Positions 18,810-27,779 of a DNA stretch of 64,000 bases are shown here, piece after piece; the first letter of the stretch is position 1, and the number at the start of each line of letters is the position of its first letter. Below the pieces are notes generated by a model, which saw only the letters and a program-made list of their open reading frames with translations, was not told the origin of the DNA and searched no databases. This DNA comes from Reinekea marinisedimentorum (GTDB taxonomy: Bacteria > Pseudomonadota > Gammaproteobacteria > Pseudomonadales > Natronospirillaceae), in NCBI RefSeq assembly GCF_004341165.1, contig NZ_SLZR01000011.1, forward strand, positions 1 to 64,000, in the 5' to 3' direction. Position numbers and translations under genes: made by a program.

Positions 18810-19526
18810 TGCCTGCCCTGCAAATTTCTTTTGATATGGGCTATAACGGCGTTTGGCGCCGCGTTTAACTTCGCCTCTGCCGCTGCGTTTGAACAACACA
18901 GAACTCAAATAGAAAGCTATGCTGCCGATTCAATCTACTCAAGCTTTGCCGGCATTGCCGCTTCCGACATTGAATACAGTTTAAAATTACCGCCCGCTGA
19001 TGCGCTGAATAAAGAATGCCCGTCTGCACTGTCATTTGAATGGCGCTCACAACCCGAAGCCGGCAACAACACGTTGCTTGCCGAATGTACGGCCACCGGC
19101 TGGAAGGCTTATATTCCCGCGCAGATAGAGATATACCGTATGGTTGTGGTGGCCGCGGCCCCGCTGAGCAGGAATCAGCCAATTCATTCTTCCGATTTAT
19201 CCTTAAGCCGGCTGCCAACCAGCCGATTAAGAAGCGGCTACTTCAGTAAAGCGGAAGATGTTGATGGTTTTGAGGTTCAAAGAACGGTAAAAATTGGCCA
19301 GGTCATTACCCCTTATATTGCCAAGGCCCCGGCTTCAGTAAAAAGAGGCGACTGGGTAACGATTGTATCCGGCAGCGGCGGGCTGAGGGTAACCTCAACC
19401 GGAGAAGCACTGAAAGATGGCTCTATCGGTGATCAGATTCCGGTGAAAAATGTAAAGACCAACGCCAGAATTAAAGCCTGGGTAATCGATAAAGGCATGG
19501 TTTCAACACAAAAAGGACGCGACTAA
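18801..19526 (+). CDS. flgA: Flagellar P-ring assembly chaperone FlgA
   Basis: FlgA helps FlgI assemble into the P ring in the periplasm. The product has a signal peptide (MSLCLPCKFLLIWAITAFGAAFNFASAAA) and a C-terminal SAF-type domain: APLSRNQPIHSSDLSLSRL, KIGQVITPYIAKAPASVKRGDWVTI, SGSGGLRVTSTGEALKDGSIGDQIPVKN. I chose the ATG at 18801 because it gives a normal signal peptide and length (241 residues). An in-frame ATG at 18720 would add 27 residues before the hydrophobic core. Neither has a strong ribosome site. Confidence 0.88.
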   Translation: MSLCLPCKFLLIWAITAFGAAFNFASAAAFEQHRTQIESYAADSIYSSFAGIAASDIEYSLKLPPADALNKECPSALSFEWRSQPEAGNNTLLAECTATGWKAYIPAQIEIYRMVVVAAAPLSRNQPIHSSDLSLSRLPTSRLRSGYFSKAEDVDGFEVQRTVKIGQVITPYIAKAPASVKRGDWVTIVSGSGGLRVTSTGEALKDGSIGDQIPVKNVKTNARIKAWVIDKGMVSTQKGRD

Positions 19527-19590
19527 CCGCGCCGGAAGCCGCGAATTTCAGTGGGTTTCAGTTTCTTTTTTAAAAAACCAAAAAAAACAT

Positions 19591-19617
19591 TAAAGTAATC
19601 GGCACAACCGCCGCTAA
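19591..19617 (+). promoter_or_regulatory. FliA (sigma-28) promoter of flgM
   Basis: TAAA at 19591-19594, 15 bases, then GCCGCTAA at 19610-19617: one change from the FliA consensus TAAA-N15-GCCGATAA. It lies 38 bp upstream of flgM, giving the usual feedback in which FliA drives synthesis of its own inhibitor. Confidence 0.82.
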
Positions 19618-19655
19618 CTACTACAGATAAGTATATTTAACGAGGGCAACAACAG

Positions 19656-19964
19656 ATGGCTATTAATGTTAATGCGCCTACCACGACTCAGGTCGGCGCC
19701 AACAAAACGGCTAAGCACACCGGTCCGGATCAGGCGCTGGAAGCAAAAAGCGGCAATGGCACAGATACTGCTTTATCGGATGAAGTAGTAGAACTTTCCG
19801 ACCGTGGCCGAACCATGGAAGCGCTGGAATCCAGCGTGCAAAACATGCCTGACGTTGATCAGGACAAGGTAGACAGCATTCGGAATGCTATTACAAATGG
19901 CGAGTATGAAATTGATTATGACAAGCTCGCGTCTGCATTCCGTCGATTTGAGAGTGAGCTGTAA
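19656..19964 (+). CDS. flgM: Anti-sigma-28 factor FlgM
   Basis: FlgM binds FliA and holds late flagellar genes off until it is exported through the finished hook. The 102-residue protein has a disordered N-terminal half and the conserved C-terminal region: LSDRGRTMEALESSVQNMPDVDQDKVDSIRNAITNGEYEIDYDKLASAFRRFE. A GAGGG ribosome site lies nine bases before the ATG. In this organism the secreted FlgM must pass through an unusually massive hook. Confidence 0.94.
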   Translation: MAINVNAPTTTQVGANKTAKHTGPDQALEAKSGNGTDTALSDEVVELSDRGRTMEALESSVQNMPDVDQDKVDSIRNAITNGEYEIDYDKLASAFRRFESEL

Positions 19965-20024
19965 CAGCCATAATCACTGCCTTCGGACTGCAGAGCGCAG
20001 CTTCCGATATATAAGGCAGTGTTT

Positions 20025-20525
20025 ATGGATGCTCAAAGTGCTAACCAGAAGAGCTTTAAACATTTACAGGAATCCCTGCGGGAAACCCTGTCTATTGCAA
20101 CCGAATTCGGCGAACTTCTTCTTAACGAGAAGAAACAGCTGACCTCAAAAAACCGGGATGAAATCAATGCCCTCCTCCCTCAGAAAGAGCTACTGATCGA
20201 CCAACTGGCGGGTATGCAGGGGTCGATACTGAAGATCTGCGAAAGCTTTGGCATAGAACCCAGCTATGTTGCCTTAAGAGCTTACCTGTATAGGTCCGGA
20301 ATCAGCGAGGCGGAAAACGTCCTGAAAGACTGGACAGCCCTCAAGAACGTACTGATTAAAAATCAGGCGCTCAATAAAACAAACGAAGCTATAGTTAAAG
20401 AATTGTTACGTCGCAATCAGATAAAACGGCAGATTGTTCATAACCTGGCGCGAGAGACAGACACGTACTCAGCACAGGGTCAGCAATCGGACTATTCAAA
20501 ACAAGGATGGGTGGAGCAGGTATAA
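20025..20525 (+). CDS. flgN: Flagellar export chaperone FlgN
   Basis: FlgN is the cytoplasmic chaperone for the junction proteins FlgK and FlgL. The protein (about 166 residues) is almost wholly helical, with the family features LRETLSIATEFGELLLNEKKQLTSKNRDEINALLPQKELLIDQL and a C-terminal RRNQIKRQIVHNLAR. The ATG at 20025 has AAGG eight bases upstream; a GTG at 20019 is the alternative. It sits 60 bp after flgM and 3 bp before the coiled-coil gene. Confidence 0.85.
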   Translation: MDAQSANQKSFKHLQESLRETLSIATEFGELLLNEKKQLTSKNRDEINALLPQKELLIDQLAGMQGSILKICESFGIEPSYVALRAYLYRSGISEAENVLKDWTALKNVLIKNQALNKTNEAIVKELLRRNQIKRQIVHNLARETDTYSAQGQQSDYSKQGWVEQV

Positions 20526-20528
20526 GCC

Positions 20529-22235
20529 ATGTATATTGATCCATTGACGCTATTCATCACCGCTGAAATTTTTGTGGTGTATGTCATTATCAATGTATTC
20601 CTGTTCTATAAAAGCCGACTGCTGAAAGTGCTGGTTGCCCTGCTGAAAGAGATGCGCTTTGAAAGGCTGCGCCGACAGCAGGCAAAACAGAATGCGCTTG
20701 CGCTGGAGCGTAAAAATAACAAAGGCCCCACCCTATCCAAACAGCCAGCAGAAACACAGAGCCCGGCTACTGAGAGCCAGGGTGAAATTGCCCGGCTGCT
20801 CGAAAAACTGAAACAAAACCATCCTCAGGATCTGACCAACTCTCTGGAGCTTGACCAGGCCGAACAATGGCTGAGAATCCGCTTTTTGGAGCTGGAGCAG
20901 GAGCTTCTGGACGGCAATATTGATGAACAAACCTGGCAGGAGCTGGCGCTGGAGGCCATTGAGCGCTTAAAGAGCGAATCAAATGAGTTTCAGGAATCAA
21001 TCGAACACCGCAAGGAAGACGCCGAGGAAGAACGCTATACCGGCCAGTTGGAAACAGACCTTCACGAAGCTCAGAATAAGCTGACCGAAGCCATGATTAA
21101 GATCCGTCAACTAGAGGGCGAGCTGGAAGACCTAAAAGCCATCTCCGCGCCAGATGAAAACTACATGGAAACGCCGGTTCAGGGCAAATATGAAGACCAG
21201 CTGTATCAACTGAAATGCGATAACTTCGATCTTAACGAAACAATCAACAAACTGAAGCTGGAACTGCAGCAGATGGACCCGGCTTCGCAGGCTGCAGCTT
21301 ACACAGACCTTCTGGAACAGCAAATTAGCAACCTTGAGCAATACATTAAGAGCGCCGATGTCTCGACCGGCCTGCTCGAAAAAGAAGTTACCGCGGCTCA
21401 GGCAAGAATTGCTCAATTGGAATCAGGTCAAAGCAACACAGCGACAGGAAATTCCGGCACCGGCGAATCAGCCTCGCTTCAACCATTGCAGCAACATCAC
21501 GAAACCCAGACCGTAGTTGTTGAGACCCTGAAGACCAACATTGAAAAACTGCGGGCCGGTGAAGATGCAGAGGCGCTGCTGAACGATCAGGCCCAGCAAA
21601 TCGCCCGACTGGAACAGATACTTAAAGAAAGCAAGCAGTGCATCACCATTCTGGAATCTGAACTGGATCAGTCCCATAAAGATCTTTCCAAACTGGAATC
21701 CGAGGTCGCCCGAAGCAAGTCTGAAAAGCTGGCGAATAAGCTCGATGAGCTGTCTTCCGTTCAGGACGGTCAAAAAAGTGGCCTTGGTGAACTGAAAAAC
21801 ATTGTCAGTGAGTTCCAGCAGGGTGGCGACAACAGCAAGCTTATTGAACAGCACCAGCAGCAGGTTGAACGCCTTGAAGGCTTCCTTGCTGAATCCGATA
21901 CACTGATCGGCCAGCTGGAGGCTGAAATAGAGGATTTATCCACCAGACTTCAACAAGGTGGCAATACTGCTGATAACAACAGCTCCGATACACAGGCCGG
22001 CAATGCCAGCGACGAAAATCTGGCTGAAATGGAAAGCCTGCTGCACCAGTACATGAGCGACACTCAAAGCCTGTTGAAAACCACTGCACGGCTGGAAGAG
22101 GAAAACATTGAGCTCAAACAGAAGCTGGAAAACCTACCCTCAGAACCGGCGGAAACCATTATTGATTTCGATGATGAGGAACCTCCGGTCGTTACCGATG
22201 TCGAAATAGTCAAACCTTCTAAAACAAATGCATGA
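20529..22235 (+). CDS. Membrane-anchored long coiled-coil protein, unknown function
   Basis: I do not recognise this 568-residue protein. A single hydrophobic segment near the N-terminus (about 7-28, FITAEIFVVYVIINVFLFY) is followed by a basic stretch (RFERLRRQQAKQ), which puts the rest in the cytoplasm by the positive-inside rule. The remainder is highly charged and helical with several long coiled coils (about 95-290, 320-390, 430-475 and 490-545), separated by Ser/Gln/Pro-rich linkers. The C-terminus is acidic (IIDFDDEEPPVVTDVEIVKPSKTNA). Its ATG is three bases after the flgN stop, so it is likely co-translated with flgN. In Pseudomonas this place is taken by a PilZ protein. A structural or polar-organising role is a guess. 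Confidence 0.75.
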   Translation: MYIDPLTLFITAEIFVVYVIINVFLFYKSRLLKVLVALLKEMRFERLRRQQAKQNALALERKNNKGPTLSKQPAETQSPATESQGEIARLLEKLKQNHPQDLTNSLELDQAEQWLRIRFLELEQELLDGNIDEQTWQELALEAIERLKSESNEFQESIEHRKEDAEEERYTGQLETDLHEAQNKLTEAMIKIRQLEGELEDLKAISAPDENYMETPVQGKYEDQLYQLKCDNFDLNETINKLKLELQQMDPASQAAAYTDLLEQQISNLEQYIKSADVSTGLLEKEVTAAQARIAQLESGQSNTATGNSGTGESASLQPLQQHHETQTVVVETLKTNIEKLRAGEDAEALLNDQAQQIARLEQILKESKQCITILESELDQSHKDLSKLESEVARSKSEKLANKLDELSSVQDGQKSGLGELKNIVSEFQQGGDNSKLIEQHQQQVERLEGFLAESDTLIGQLEAEIEDLSTRLQQGGNTADNNSSDTQAGNASDENLAEMESLLHQYMSDTQSLLKTTARLEEENIELKQKLENLPSEPAETIIDFDDEEPPVVTDVEIVKPSKTNA

Positions 22236-22443
22236 CGCCAATCGGCCGAAACTGTGCGATAAATCAACAATTTAGGCAAAATCCCGCGCGCTCACCAAAA
22301 AGACGGGTGGACAGACTGCCTTTCCTTCACTAGCCAATTTTGTTTAAATAAAGAACTTAACTAAAACAACAGCTTATGTCCCTGACCAATGTACGGGTCG
22401 ATACGACAGCAGCTTTTCATTACCTAATTTCAGGCGGGTATTT

Positions 22444-23100
22444 ATGAGTTCAAACGTATTTTCTGACCAAATTAACATTCTCGTTGCCGATGACCACCCG
22501 CTCTTCAGGCAGGCGCTTTCTGAGGCGCTGTCGCAAACAGACTTCAAAATTAATATTTCTCAGGTGCAAACGCTGGCAGATGCTTTGGAAGCAGCGGATC
22601 AGGGCGATCTCGATTTAATTCTGCTCGACCTGAAAATGCCCGACAGCGTAGGCCTGATGGGGCTGATTGAGCTGCGCGAAAAACACCCGGAAACCGCCAT
22701 TGCCGTGGTAACGGCCAACGAATCCAGCCAGACCATGCGCAAAGTTAAATCTGCCGGTGCTATTGGCTACCTGATTAAATCCATGGAACTGGACGCCTTG
22801 GTGAAAGCGCTCAATACCCTACTGAAGGGCGAGCAGTACTTCTCACTGGAAGGTGTGGTCGATCAGAAAGACGTCGATAACGATATAGATGCAATGAAGA
22901 AGCTTGCCTCACTGACACCACAGCAGCAAAACGTTCTCAGCCTGATCAGCCGTGGCTACCTGAACAAGCAAATCGCTTACGAACTGAACATCAAGGAAAC
23001 GACCGTTAAAACACACGTTTCTGAAATCTTCCGTAAGCTGGGCATTTTCAACCGAACTCAGGCGGCTATCTTTAACCAATACCTGAATGTCCCTGAATAA
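22444..23100 (+). CDS. NarL/LuxR-family response regulator
   Basis: A transcription regulator of 218 residues. The receiver domain (about 10-130) has the acidic pair VADDHP, phospho-acceptor LLDLKMPD and conserved lysine of GYLIKS. The LuxR-type DNA-binding domain (about 150-212) reads LTPQQQNVLSLISRGYLNKQIAYELNIKETTVKTHVSEIFRKL. Similar regulators in Pseudomonas act in alcohol and acetate metabolism (ErdR/AgmR type), but that link is only a family resemblance. No sensor kinase is adjacent. The 208-bp gap upstream holds no gene or clear promoter. Confidence 0.85.
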   Translation: MSSNVFSDQINILVADDHPLFRQALSEALSQTDFKINISQVQTLADALEAADQGDLDLILLDLKMPDSVGLMGLIELREKHPETAIAVVTANESSQTMRKVKSAGAIGYLIKSMELDALVKALNTLLKGEQYFSLEGVVDQKDVDNDIDAMKKLASLTPQQQNVLSLISRGYLNKQIAYELNIKETTVKTHVSEIFRKLGIFNRTQAAIFNQYLNVPE

Positions 23101-23195
23101 CGCTCGCCATTTTTACCGCTAAGTGGTCATTCTGATTCATAGATTGACCACTGCAGTGGTATCATTCAGTCACTTCATTTTAATAGCCCTTTAAT

Positions 23196-24311
23196 ATGAC
23201 TGAATTAAACAATCATGAACGCTACAAAATCATCAGCCGTGTCAACTGGATATGTACGGCTATTGATACCCTGCTCTCCGTTCTGAAGCTATCCATAGGC
23301 GTTATAACCCGCTCACCCGGCCTTATTGCCGATGGCCTGCACAGCCTTTCCGATTTAGCCACCGATGTTCTGGCGCTCATTCTGGGTAAACTGGCCCAAC
23401 ACGGACCGGACGAAGACCACCCTTATGGCCATGCACGTTACGAAACCATAGGCACCGCCGTGCTTGGCTCTGTGCTGCTGGTTATTGCGCTGGGTATCGG
23501 TTTTGAAAACCTGCTGGCAATGCTTCACGGTGAATACGTGAAGCCCAGCATGATTGCTCTGATTACTGTCGGCATTTCCGTTGTCAGCAAGGAGCTGTTG
23601 TTTCACTACACCATGAAGTGGGCAAAGGTCACCCGCTCCAACCTGCTGGAAGCCAATGCCTGGCATTCACGTTCAGACAGCCTTTCATCCGTTGCGGTGT
23701 TCATCGGCATTATCTTTTCTATGCTGGGCTTTGAGTTTTTCGAGTACATTGCAGCACTGTTGGTTGCCCTGCTTATCGGCAAAATGGGGGCCAGCCTGGC
23801 GTGGAATGCCGTGCAGGACTTAATCGACAGAGGCGTACCGGCAGAACAGCAGCAAGCCTATATGGACACCCTGGAAGACACCACCGACATTATTGGCGCA
23901 CACCAGATGCGAACACGGCTGATGGGGTCAGATGTGATTGTTGATGCTCATATCCAGGTAAACCCGAAAATCTCGATCTCTGAAGCCCACCAGATCAACG
24001 ACTACGCGATCAGCAGCCTGAGAAAGACACACCCTGAAATCAAAGATGTTACCTTGCACATCGACTTTGAAGAAGACAACGTAAACAAGGAAACAAAGCT
24101 GAAACCCAAGCGCAAGGAGCTTGAGCAGAAGCTGACAGAAAGGGGTATAGAAAGCTTTGAAAACCTCAGCATTCATTATTCTAATAACGAGGTTATGGCT
24201 GACCTGCACTACTCCGATGACGCGGAAGAGGCAGATTTAAAAGACAAATGCCAAAGTGTTGTTGAAGAAACCAGTTGGTTAAAGTCGATCACTATCTATC
24301 GCAAGGTCTGA
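23196..24311 (+). CDS. Cation diffusion facilitator (FieF-like metal efflux)
   Basis: An inner-membrane transporter of 371 residues that probably exports divalent metal (Zn, Fe or similar) in exchange for protons. The membrane part (about 20-215) carries the CDF signatures GLIADGLHSLSDLATD (metal-site Asp and His) and DEDHPYGHARYETIG. The cytoplasmic ZT-dimer domain follows (about 225-300, GSDVIVDAHIQVNPKISISEAHQI). A C-terminal extension looks like a second, degenerate dimer domain. It stands alone, converging on the DUF2914 gene. Confidence 0.9.
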   Translation: MTELNNHERYKIISRVNWICTAIDTLLSVLKLSIGVITRSPGLIADGLHSLSDLATDVLALILGKLAQHGPDEDHPYGHARYETIGTAVLGSVLLVIALGIGFENLLAMLHGEYVKPSMIALITVGISVVSKELLFHYTMKWAKVTRSNLLEANAWHSRSDSLSSVAVFIGIIFSMLGFEFFEYIAALLVALLIGKMGASLAWNAVQDLIDRGVPAEQQQAYMDTLEDTTDIIGAHQMRTRLMGSDVIVDAHIQVNPKISISEAHQINDYAISSLRKTHPEIKDVTLHIDFEEDNVNKETKLKPKRKELEQKLTERGIESFENLSIHYSNNEVMADLHYSDDAEEADLKDKCQSVVEETSWLKSITIYRKV

Positions 24312-24328
24312 TTAAACAGACGCAGTTC

Positions 24329-24350
24329 GGGCAGTGCTTAACCACTGCCC
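24329..24350. terminator. Hairpin between convergent genes
   Basis: A perfect 8-bp stem (GGGCAGTG / CACTGCCC) with a 6-base loop lies between the ends of the CDF gene and the DUF2914 gene. No T-run follows on either strand, so it is a weak terminator candidate. Confidence 0.4.
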
Positions 24351-24366
24351 TGTCACTCCGCTCAGA

Positions 24367-24744
24367 TCAATCAATCTGAATCAAAATGGCATCGCTGGAA
24401 ACAACCTGACCGGCTTCATCGACCACCTCAACAACCCACTCACCATCCCATTCCGGCTGAAAGCGCTTGGTTGAATAGACACGCCAGCGTGGACCGGCAA
24501 CATTGAACATCACCTCAGCCATGGCATCTCCATTGAACAACCAGCGGTGCGTTACGGTCGTACCCTCGTAGCCTCGCAGGTCGGTGAAGTAAAAGATGGG
24601 GTTAACATTCATGGCATCGGTCAGGGCATCCACCGGCTCCCGGTCAATAACCGCCGATGTAAACTGATGACGAGAAACTTCCGGCTCTGCCATCACGAAT
24701 GCTGAAGTCAACGCAAGCGCCAGAACCGCCAAAGATTTTTTCAT
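24367..24744 (-). CDS. DUF2914 domain exported protein
   Basis: A small exported protein (125 residues) with signal peptide MKKSLAVLALALTSAFVMA. It resembles the DUF2914 family: FTSAVIDREPVDAL, FYFTDLRGYEGTTVTHRWLFNGD, RVYSTKRFQPEWDGEWVVEVVDEAGQVV. Its function is not known. The start at 24744 has AAGG eight bases upstream and gives a clean signal peptide; the longer frame to 24795 would add 17 residues overlapping the space near the aroC terminator. Confidence 0.8.
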   Translation of the reverse strand: MKKSLAVLALALTSAFVMAEPEVSRHQFTSAVIDREPVDALTDAMNVNPIFYFTDLRGYEGTTVTHRWLFNGDAMAEVMFNVAGPRWRVYSTKRFQPEWDGEWVVEVVDEAGQVVSSDAILIQID

Positions 24745-24790
24745 TTCAGAAACCTTACAAGGAAAATTTAAGGCCTGAATTTTAGGCAGA

Positions 24791-24828
24791 AACAAAAACA
24801 GGGAATGTCAGCCAGCTCACATTCCCTG
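24791..24828 (-). terminator. Terminator of aroC
   Basis: On the minus strand, a 10-bp stem (CAGGGAATGT / ACATTCCCTG) with a 10-base loop is followed by TTTTTGTTTC. This is a standard Rho-independent form 24 bp after the aroC stop. Confidence 0.82.
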
Positions 24829-24851
24829 CTTAGAAGTTGATGAATAATGTA

Positions 24852-25949
24852 TTACAGCTGTGACGGGATCGGCGGTAACGGTGGGACCACAGCCGCATTC
24901 TGAGCACGGTGACGCAAACAATGATCCATTAATACCAGCGCCAGCATGGCTTCTGCAATTGGCACAGCACGAATCCCGACACAGGGGTCATGTCGGCCTT
25001 TGGTAACCACATCAATATTTTCACCCTGACGGTTAATACTGCGACCCGGGGTCGTAATGGACGATGTAGGTTTCAGCGCAATATTCACCAGAACATCCTG
25101 GCCGGTGCTGATGCCACCCACAATACCCCCGGCGTGATTGCTGACAAAACCTTCAGCCCTCATTTCATCGCGGTGCTCAGTGCCCTTCTGGCTGACGACA
25201 TCGAAGCCATCGCCGATTTCAACACCCTTCACAGCGTTGATGCTCATCATGGCGTGTGCGATTTCTGCATCCAGCCGATCAAAAATAGGCTCACCCCAAC
25301 CCGGAATCATACCGGTGGCTACAACCGACACCTTGGCACCCACCGAATCCTGCTCGCTGCGCAGGTTGACCATGTAATCATTCAGTTCCTGAAGCTTGCT
25401 TTCGTCACCACAAAAAAAGGCATTCTGTTCAATCTGTGCTTTATCTTTGCAGTCCAGCTCTATTGGGCCGAGCTGGCTTAAATAGCCATAAATCTCGACA
25501 CCAAAGGTTTCTTTCAGATACTTTTTAGCAATGGCACCGGCCGCAACACGCATTGCCGTTTCACGCGCAGAGCTGCGCCCACCACCCCGGTAATCGCGAA
25601 AACCAAATTTCTGATCATAGGCATAATCGGCATGGGCAGGACGATAAGTATTTTCAATATTTGAATAGTCTTTGCTGCGCTGATCGGTGTTTTCAATGAT
25701 CAGGCCAATCGGCGTACCGGTGGTTTTACCCTCGAACAGACCGGATAAAATTTTCACCTTATCGTCTTCACGTCGCTGGGTCGTATGTTTGCTGGTGCCT
25801 GGTTTGCGGCGGTCGAGATCGACCTGCAGATCAGCTTCGGTGAGTTCCAGACCCGGCGGGCAGCCATCTACAATTGCGCCTAACGCCGCGCCATGACTTT
25901 CTCCGAAGGTGGTCAGGGTAAATAAACGACCGTAACTATTTCCAGACAT
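24852..25949 (-). CDS. aroC: Chorismate synthase
   Basis: Catalyses the last step of the shikimate pathway (EPSP to chorismate, with reduced FMN), feeding aromatic amino acids and folate. The 365-residue length is typical. Signatures: [52 protein letters not shown], and [28 protein letters not shown]. It follows prmB by 69 bp, as in many gammaproteobacteria, and ends at a clear terminator. Confidence 0.97.
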   Translation of the reverse strand: MSGNSYGRLFTLTTFGESHGAALGAIVDGCPPGLELTEADLQVDLDRRKPGTSKHTTQRREDDKVKILSGLFEGKTTGTPIGLIIENTDQRSKDYSNIENTYRPAHADYAYDQKFGFRDYRGGGRSSARETAMRVAAGAIAKKYLKETFGVEIYGYLSQLGPIELDCKDKAQIEQNAFFCGDESKLQELNDYMVNLRSEQDSVGAKVSVVATGMIPGWGEPIFDRLDAEIAHAMMSINAVKGVEIGDGFDVVSQKGTEHRDEMRAEGFVSNHAGGIVGGISTGQDVLVNIALKPTSSITTPGRSINRQGENIDVVTKGRHDPCVGIRAVPIAEAMLALVLMDHCLRHRAQNAAVVPPLPPIPSQL

Positions 25950-26018
25950 TGAATGTGATCTCTCTCAGTTCTTAATTTTCAGTATTAGAATTATCAGCCG
26001 CCGGGCTTAAAAGCACGC

Positions 26019-26969
26019 TTAACGGCAGCGACGACTTTCAAACAGGGAATGATGTTTTCTCAGCTCCGCGGCTTCGATAACAAACACGCCGTGGCCTCCA
26101 GATGCAAACTCCGGCCAGTGAAAATCCACTTCCGGGAAGGCATCCATAAGCGCTACAGCGCTATTACCCACCTCACCAACCAGACAGCCGTGCTCGGTCA
26201 GATAATCCGGCGCCCGGGCGAGTATATCACGGACCAGATCGAGGCCATCTTCTCCGGCAGCCAGACCAAGGCGTGGCTCGTGAGAGAACTCCTGCGGCAT
26301 ATCATCCAGATCTTCGACATCCACATACGGAGGGTTAGTGACGATCAGGTCGTATTTTTTATCCGGTAAGGATTCAAAAAGGTCACTCAAATAGGCATCG
26401 ACCTGGTAGCCGAGGTCTTTGCTGCTGATGTTCTCGACGGCAATCGAAAGCGCCTCTTCGCTGATGTCGCTGATGTCCACATGGGCCTCAGGGAACGCAC
26501 GGGCCATGGCGATACCAATGCAGCCACTGCCGGTACACATATCCAGCATTTCCGAAGGAGGCTCTTGCAGCCAGGGCTGGAAGCCTTCGTTAATCAACTC
26601 GGCGATGGGCGATCGCGGTATCAGTACACTGGGCGTAATGCGAAACGGCTCTGAACAGAACCAGGATTCTTCCAGTAGGTATGCGGTAGGAATCTTCTCA
26701 ATGCAGCGCGATTTAATCAGCGTATACAGCACTTCCTGTTCTTGCGGGATCAGGGCGGCATGCTCGGCTATTTCCGGCACGTCCCAGTCCAAACTCAGGC
26801 CCCGTAAAATCAGAAACCGGCTTTCCTGCCAAGGCGACGCAAAGCCATGCCCGTAATAACATCCATTTCTTTCCATCTGGCTGGCGCTGAAACGAATCCA
26901 GTCGCCTACCGTTTTCAAACCTAAAACCTGTTCAAACTCGGGAAAACTCGGGGATTTGGAAGATTGCAT
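26019..26969 (-). CDS. prmB: Ribosomal protein L3 glutamine methyltransferase PrmB
   Basis: PrmB methylates a glutamine of ribosomal protein L3. The protein (about 316 residues) has the SAM-binding segment MLDMCTGSGCIGIAMARAFPEAHVDISDISEEAL and the Gln-methyltransferase motif TNPPYVDVEDL. The ATG at 26969 (MQSSKSPSFPEF) matches the family length; the frame stays open to 27080, but that extension overlaps sixA and its terminator. It lies upstream of aroC, the usual arrangement. Confidence 0.93.
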   Translation of the reverse strand: MQSSKSPSFPEFEQVLGLKTVGDWIRFSASQMERNGCYYGHGFASPWQESRFLILRGLSLDWDVPEIAEHAALIPQEQEVLYTLIKSRCIEKIPTAYLLEESWFCSEPFRITPSVLIPRSPIAELINEGFQPWLQEPPSEMLDMCTGSGCIGIAMARAFPEAHVDISDISEEALSIAVENISSKDLGYQVDAYLSDLFESLPDKKYDLIVTNPPYVDVEDLDDMPQEFSHEPRLGLAAGEDGLDLVRDILARAPDYLTEHGCLVGEVGNSAVALMDAFPEVDFHWPEFASGGHGVFVIEAAELRKHHSLFESRRCR

Positions 26970-26984
26970 AAAATTGGTTTCATC

Positions 26985-27010
26985 AAAAAAACGGGCAGTA
27001 TACCTGCCCG
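26985..27010 (-). terminator. Terminator of the sixA operon
   Basis: On the minus strand a 7-bp G/C-rich stem (CGGGCAG / CTGCCCG) with a 5-base loop is followed by seven T. It lies 27 bp after the sixA stop and just before the prmB start, so prmB needs a promoter inside sixA or depends on read-through. Confidence 0.85.
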
Positions 27011-27036
27011 CCTGAACTATAGAAAAGCTAATTAAG

Positions 27037-27474
27037 CTAGCGAACCCACTCCAGCCGTGCACATCCGGGCAGGAAATCACCGGATAAACAGACTAAATCG
27101 GCGGTGCCAAGCGCGACATTAGCCGCTTCGTCACCACAGAGTGACCGCACCAACCTGGTCAGCAGGGGGTTATGCGCCACGATCAGTTGAGCAGAAAGCC
27201 CCGGCTGAATCACATCTGAAACAACAGGGTCGAGCGGGCAATCCGGAGTCACCCGATCATCGATCAGCCGACGTTGAACACTCAGCCCTTCTTCCACCAG
27301 GATATCCGCACTCTGCAGCGCCCGCAGGTAGGGGCTGACCACCATCAGCTCAACGCTGTCTATAAAGCGGGATTTACTGGCAACCGAAGCCCTTCCGGTC
27401 GCGGTTAGCGGGCGGGAGGCATCATCCCGGGCAATGACTTCAGCTTCGCCATGGCGCATTAAATAGAGATACAT
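27037..27474 (-). CDS. sixA: Phosphohistidine phosphatase SixA
   Basis: A histidine-phosphatase-fold protein of 145 residues; SixA removes phosphate from histidine phosphotransfer proteins. The catalytic RHG motif is in MYLYLMRHGEAEV, and the second histidine is in IVAHNPLLTRL. It begins right after the stop of the DUF4389 gene. Its operon also encodes a response regulator and a STAS protein, so a role in that phosphorelay is possible but not shown. Confidence 0.9.
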   Translation of the reverse strand: MYLYLMRHGEAEVIARDDASRPLTATGRASVASKSRFIDSVELMVVSPYLRALQSADILVEEGLSVQRRLIDDRVTPDCPLDPVVSDVIQPGLSAQLIVAHNPLLTRLVRSLCGDEAANVALGTADLVCLSGDFLPGCARLEWVR

Positions 27475-27741
27475 TCAGGCGTCTCCATCCGGCCAGTCCC
27501 GGAACGGGAACACCTTTTCATCCGATTGAAAGGTCAGATACGCCAGTATGGCGCTCTGAAACTTCAGCAATGAAGATGAAAACCTGAACAAGCTTTCAAT
27601 CGGCTCTTCCTGAAACCACTGGACAACCCACTGAATCAGCGCAATCACCGCCGTCACCAACAGACTTATCTTCAGGAAGATCCAGAACAGCACCATAAAC
27701 ACCAGCCTGAACGCCAGAAACTCCCGTTTTTCTTTAGTCAT
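27475..27741 (-). CDS. DUF4389 small membrane protein
   Basis: An 88-residue protein with one long or two short hydrophobic helices (about 9-42, LVFMVLFWIFLKISLLVTAVIALIQWVVQWF), then an amphipathic part ending SDEKVFPFRDWPDGD. It resembles the DUF4389 family, of unknown function. The gene abuts sixA without a gap and lies 38 bp after gpsA. Confidence 0.75.
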   Translation of the reverse strand: MTKEKREFLAFRLVFMVLFWIFLKISLLVTAVIALIQWVVQWFQEEPIESLFRFSSSLLKFQSAILAYLTFQSDEKVFPFRDWPDGDA

Positions 27742-27779
27742 AGCAAAACCTCAATGCATTTTTATTAGGGTTAACGTTG

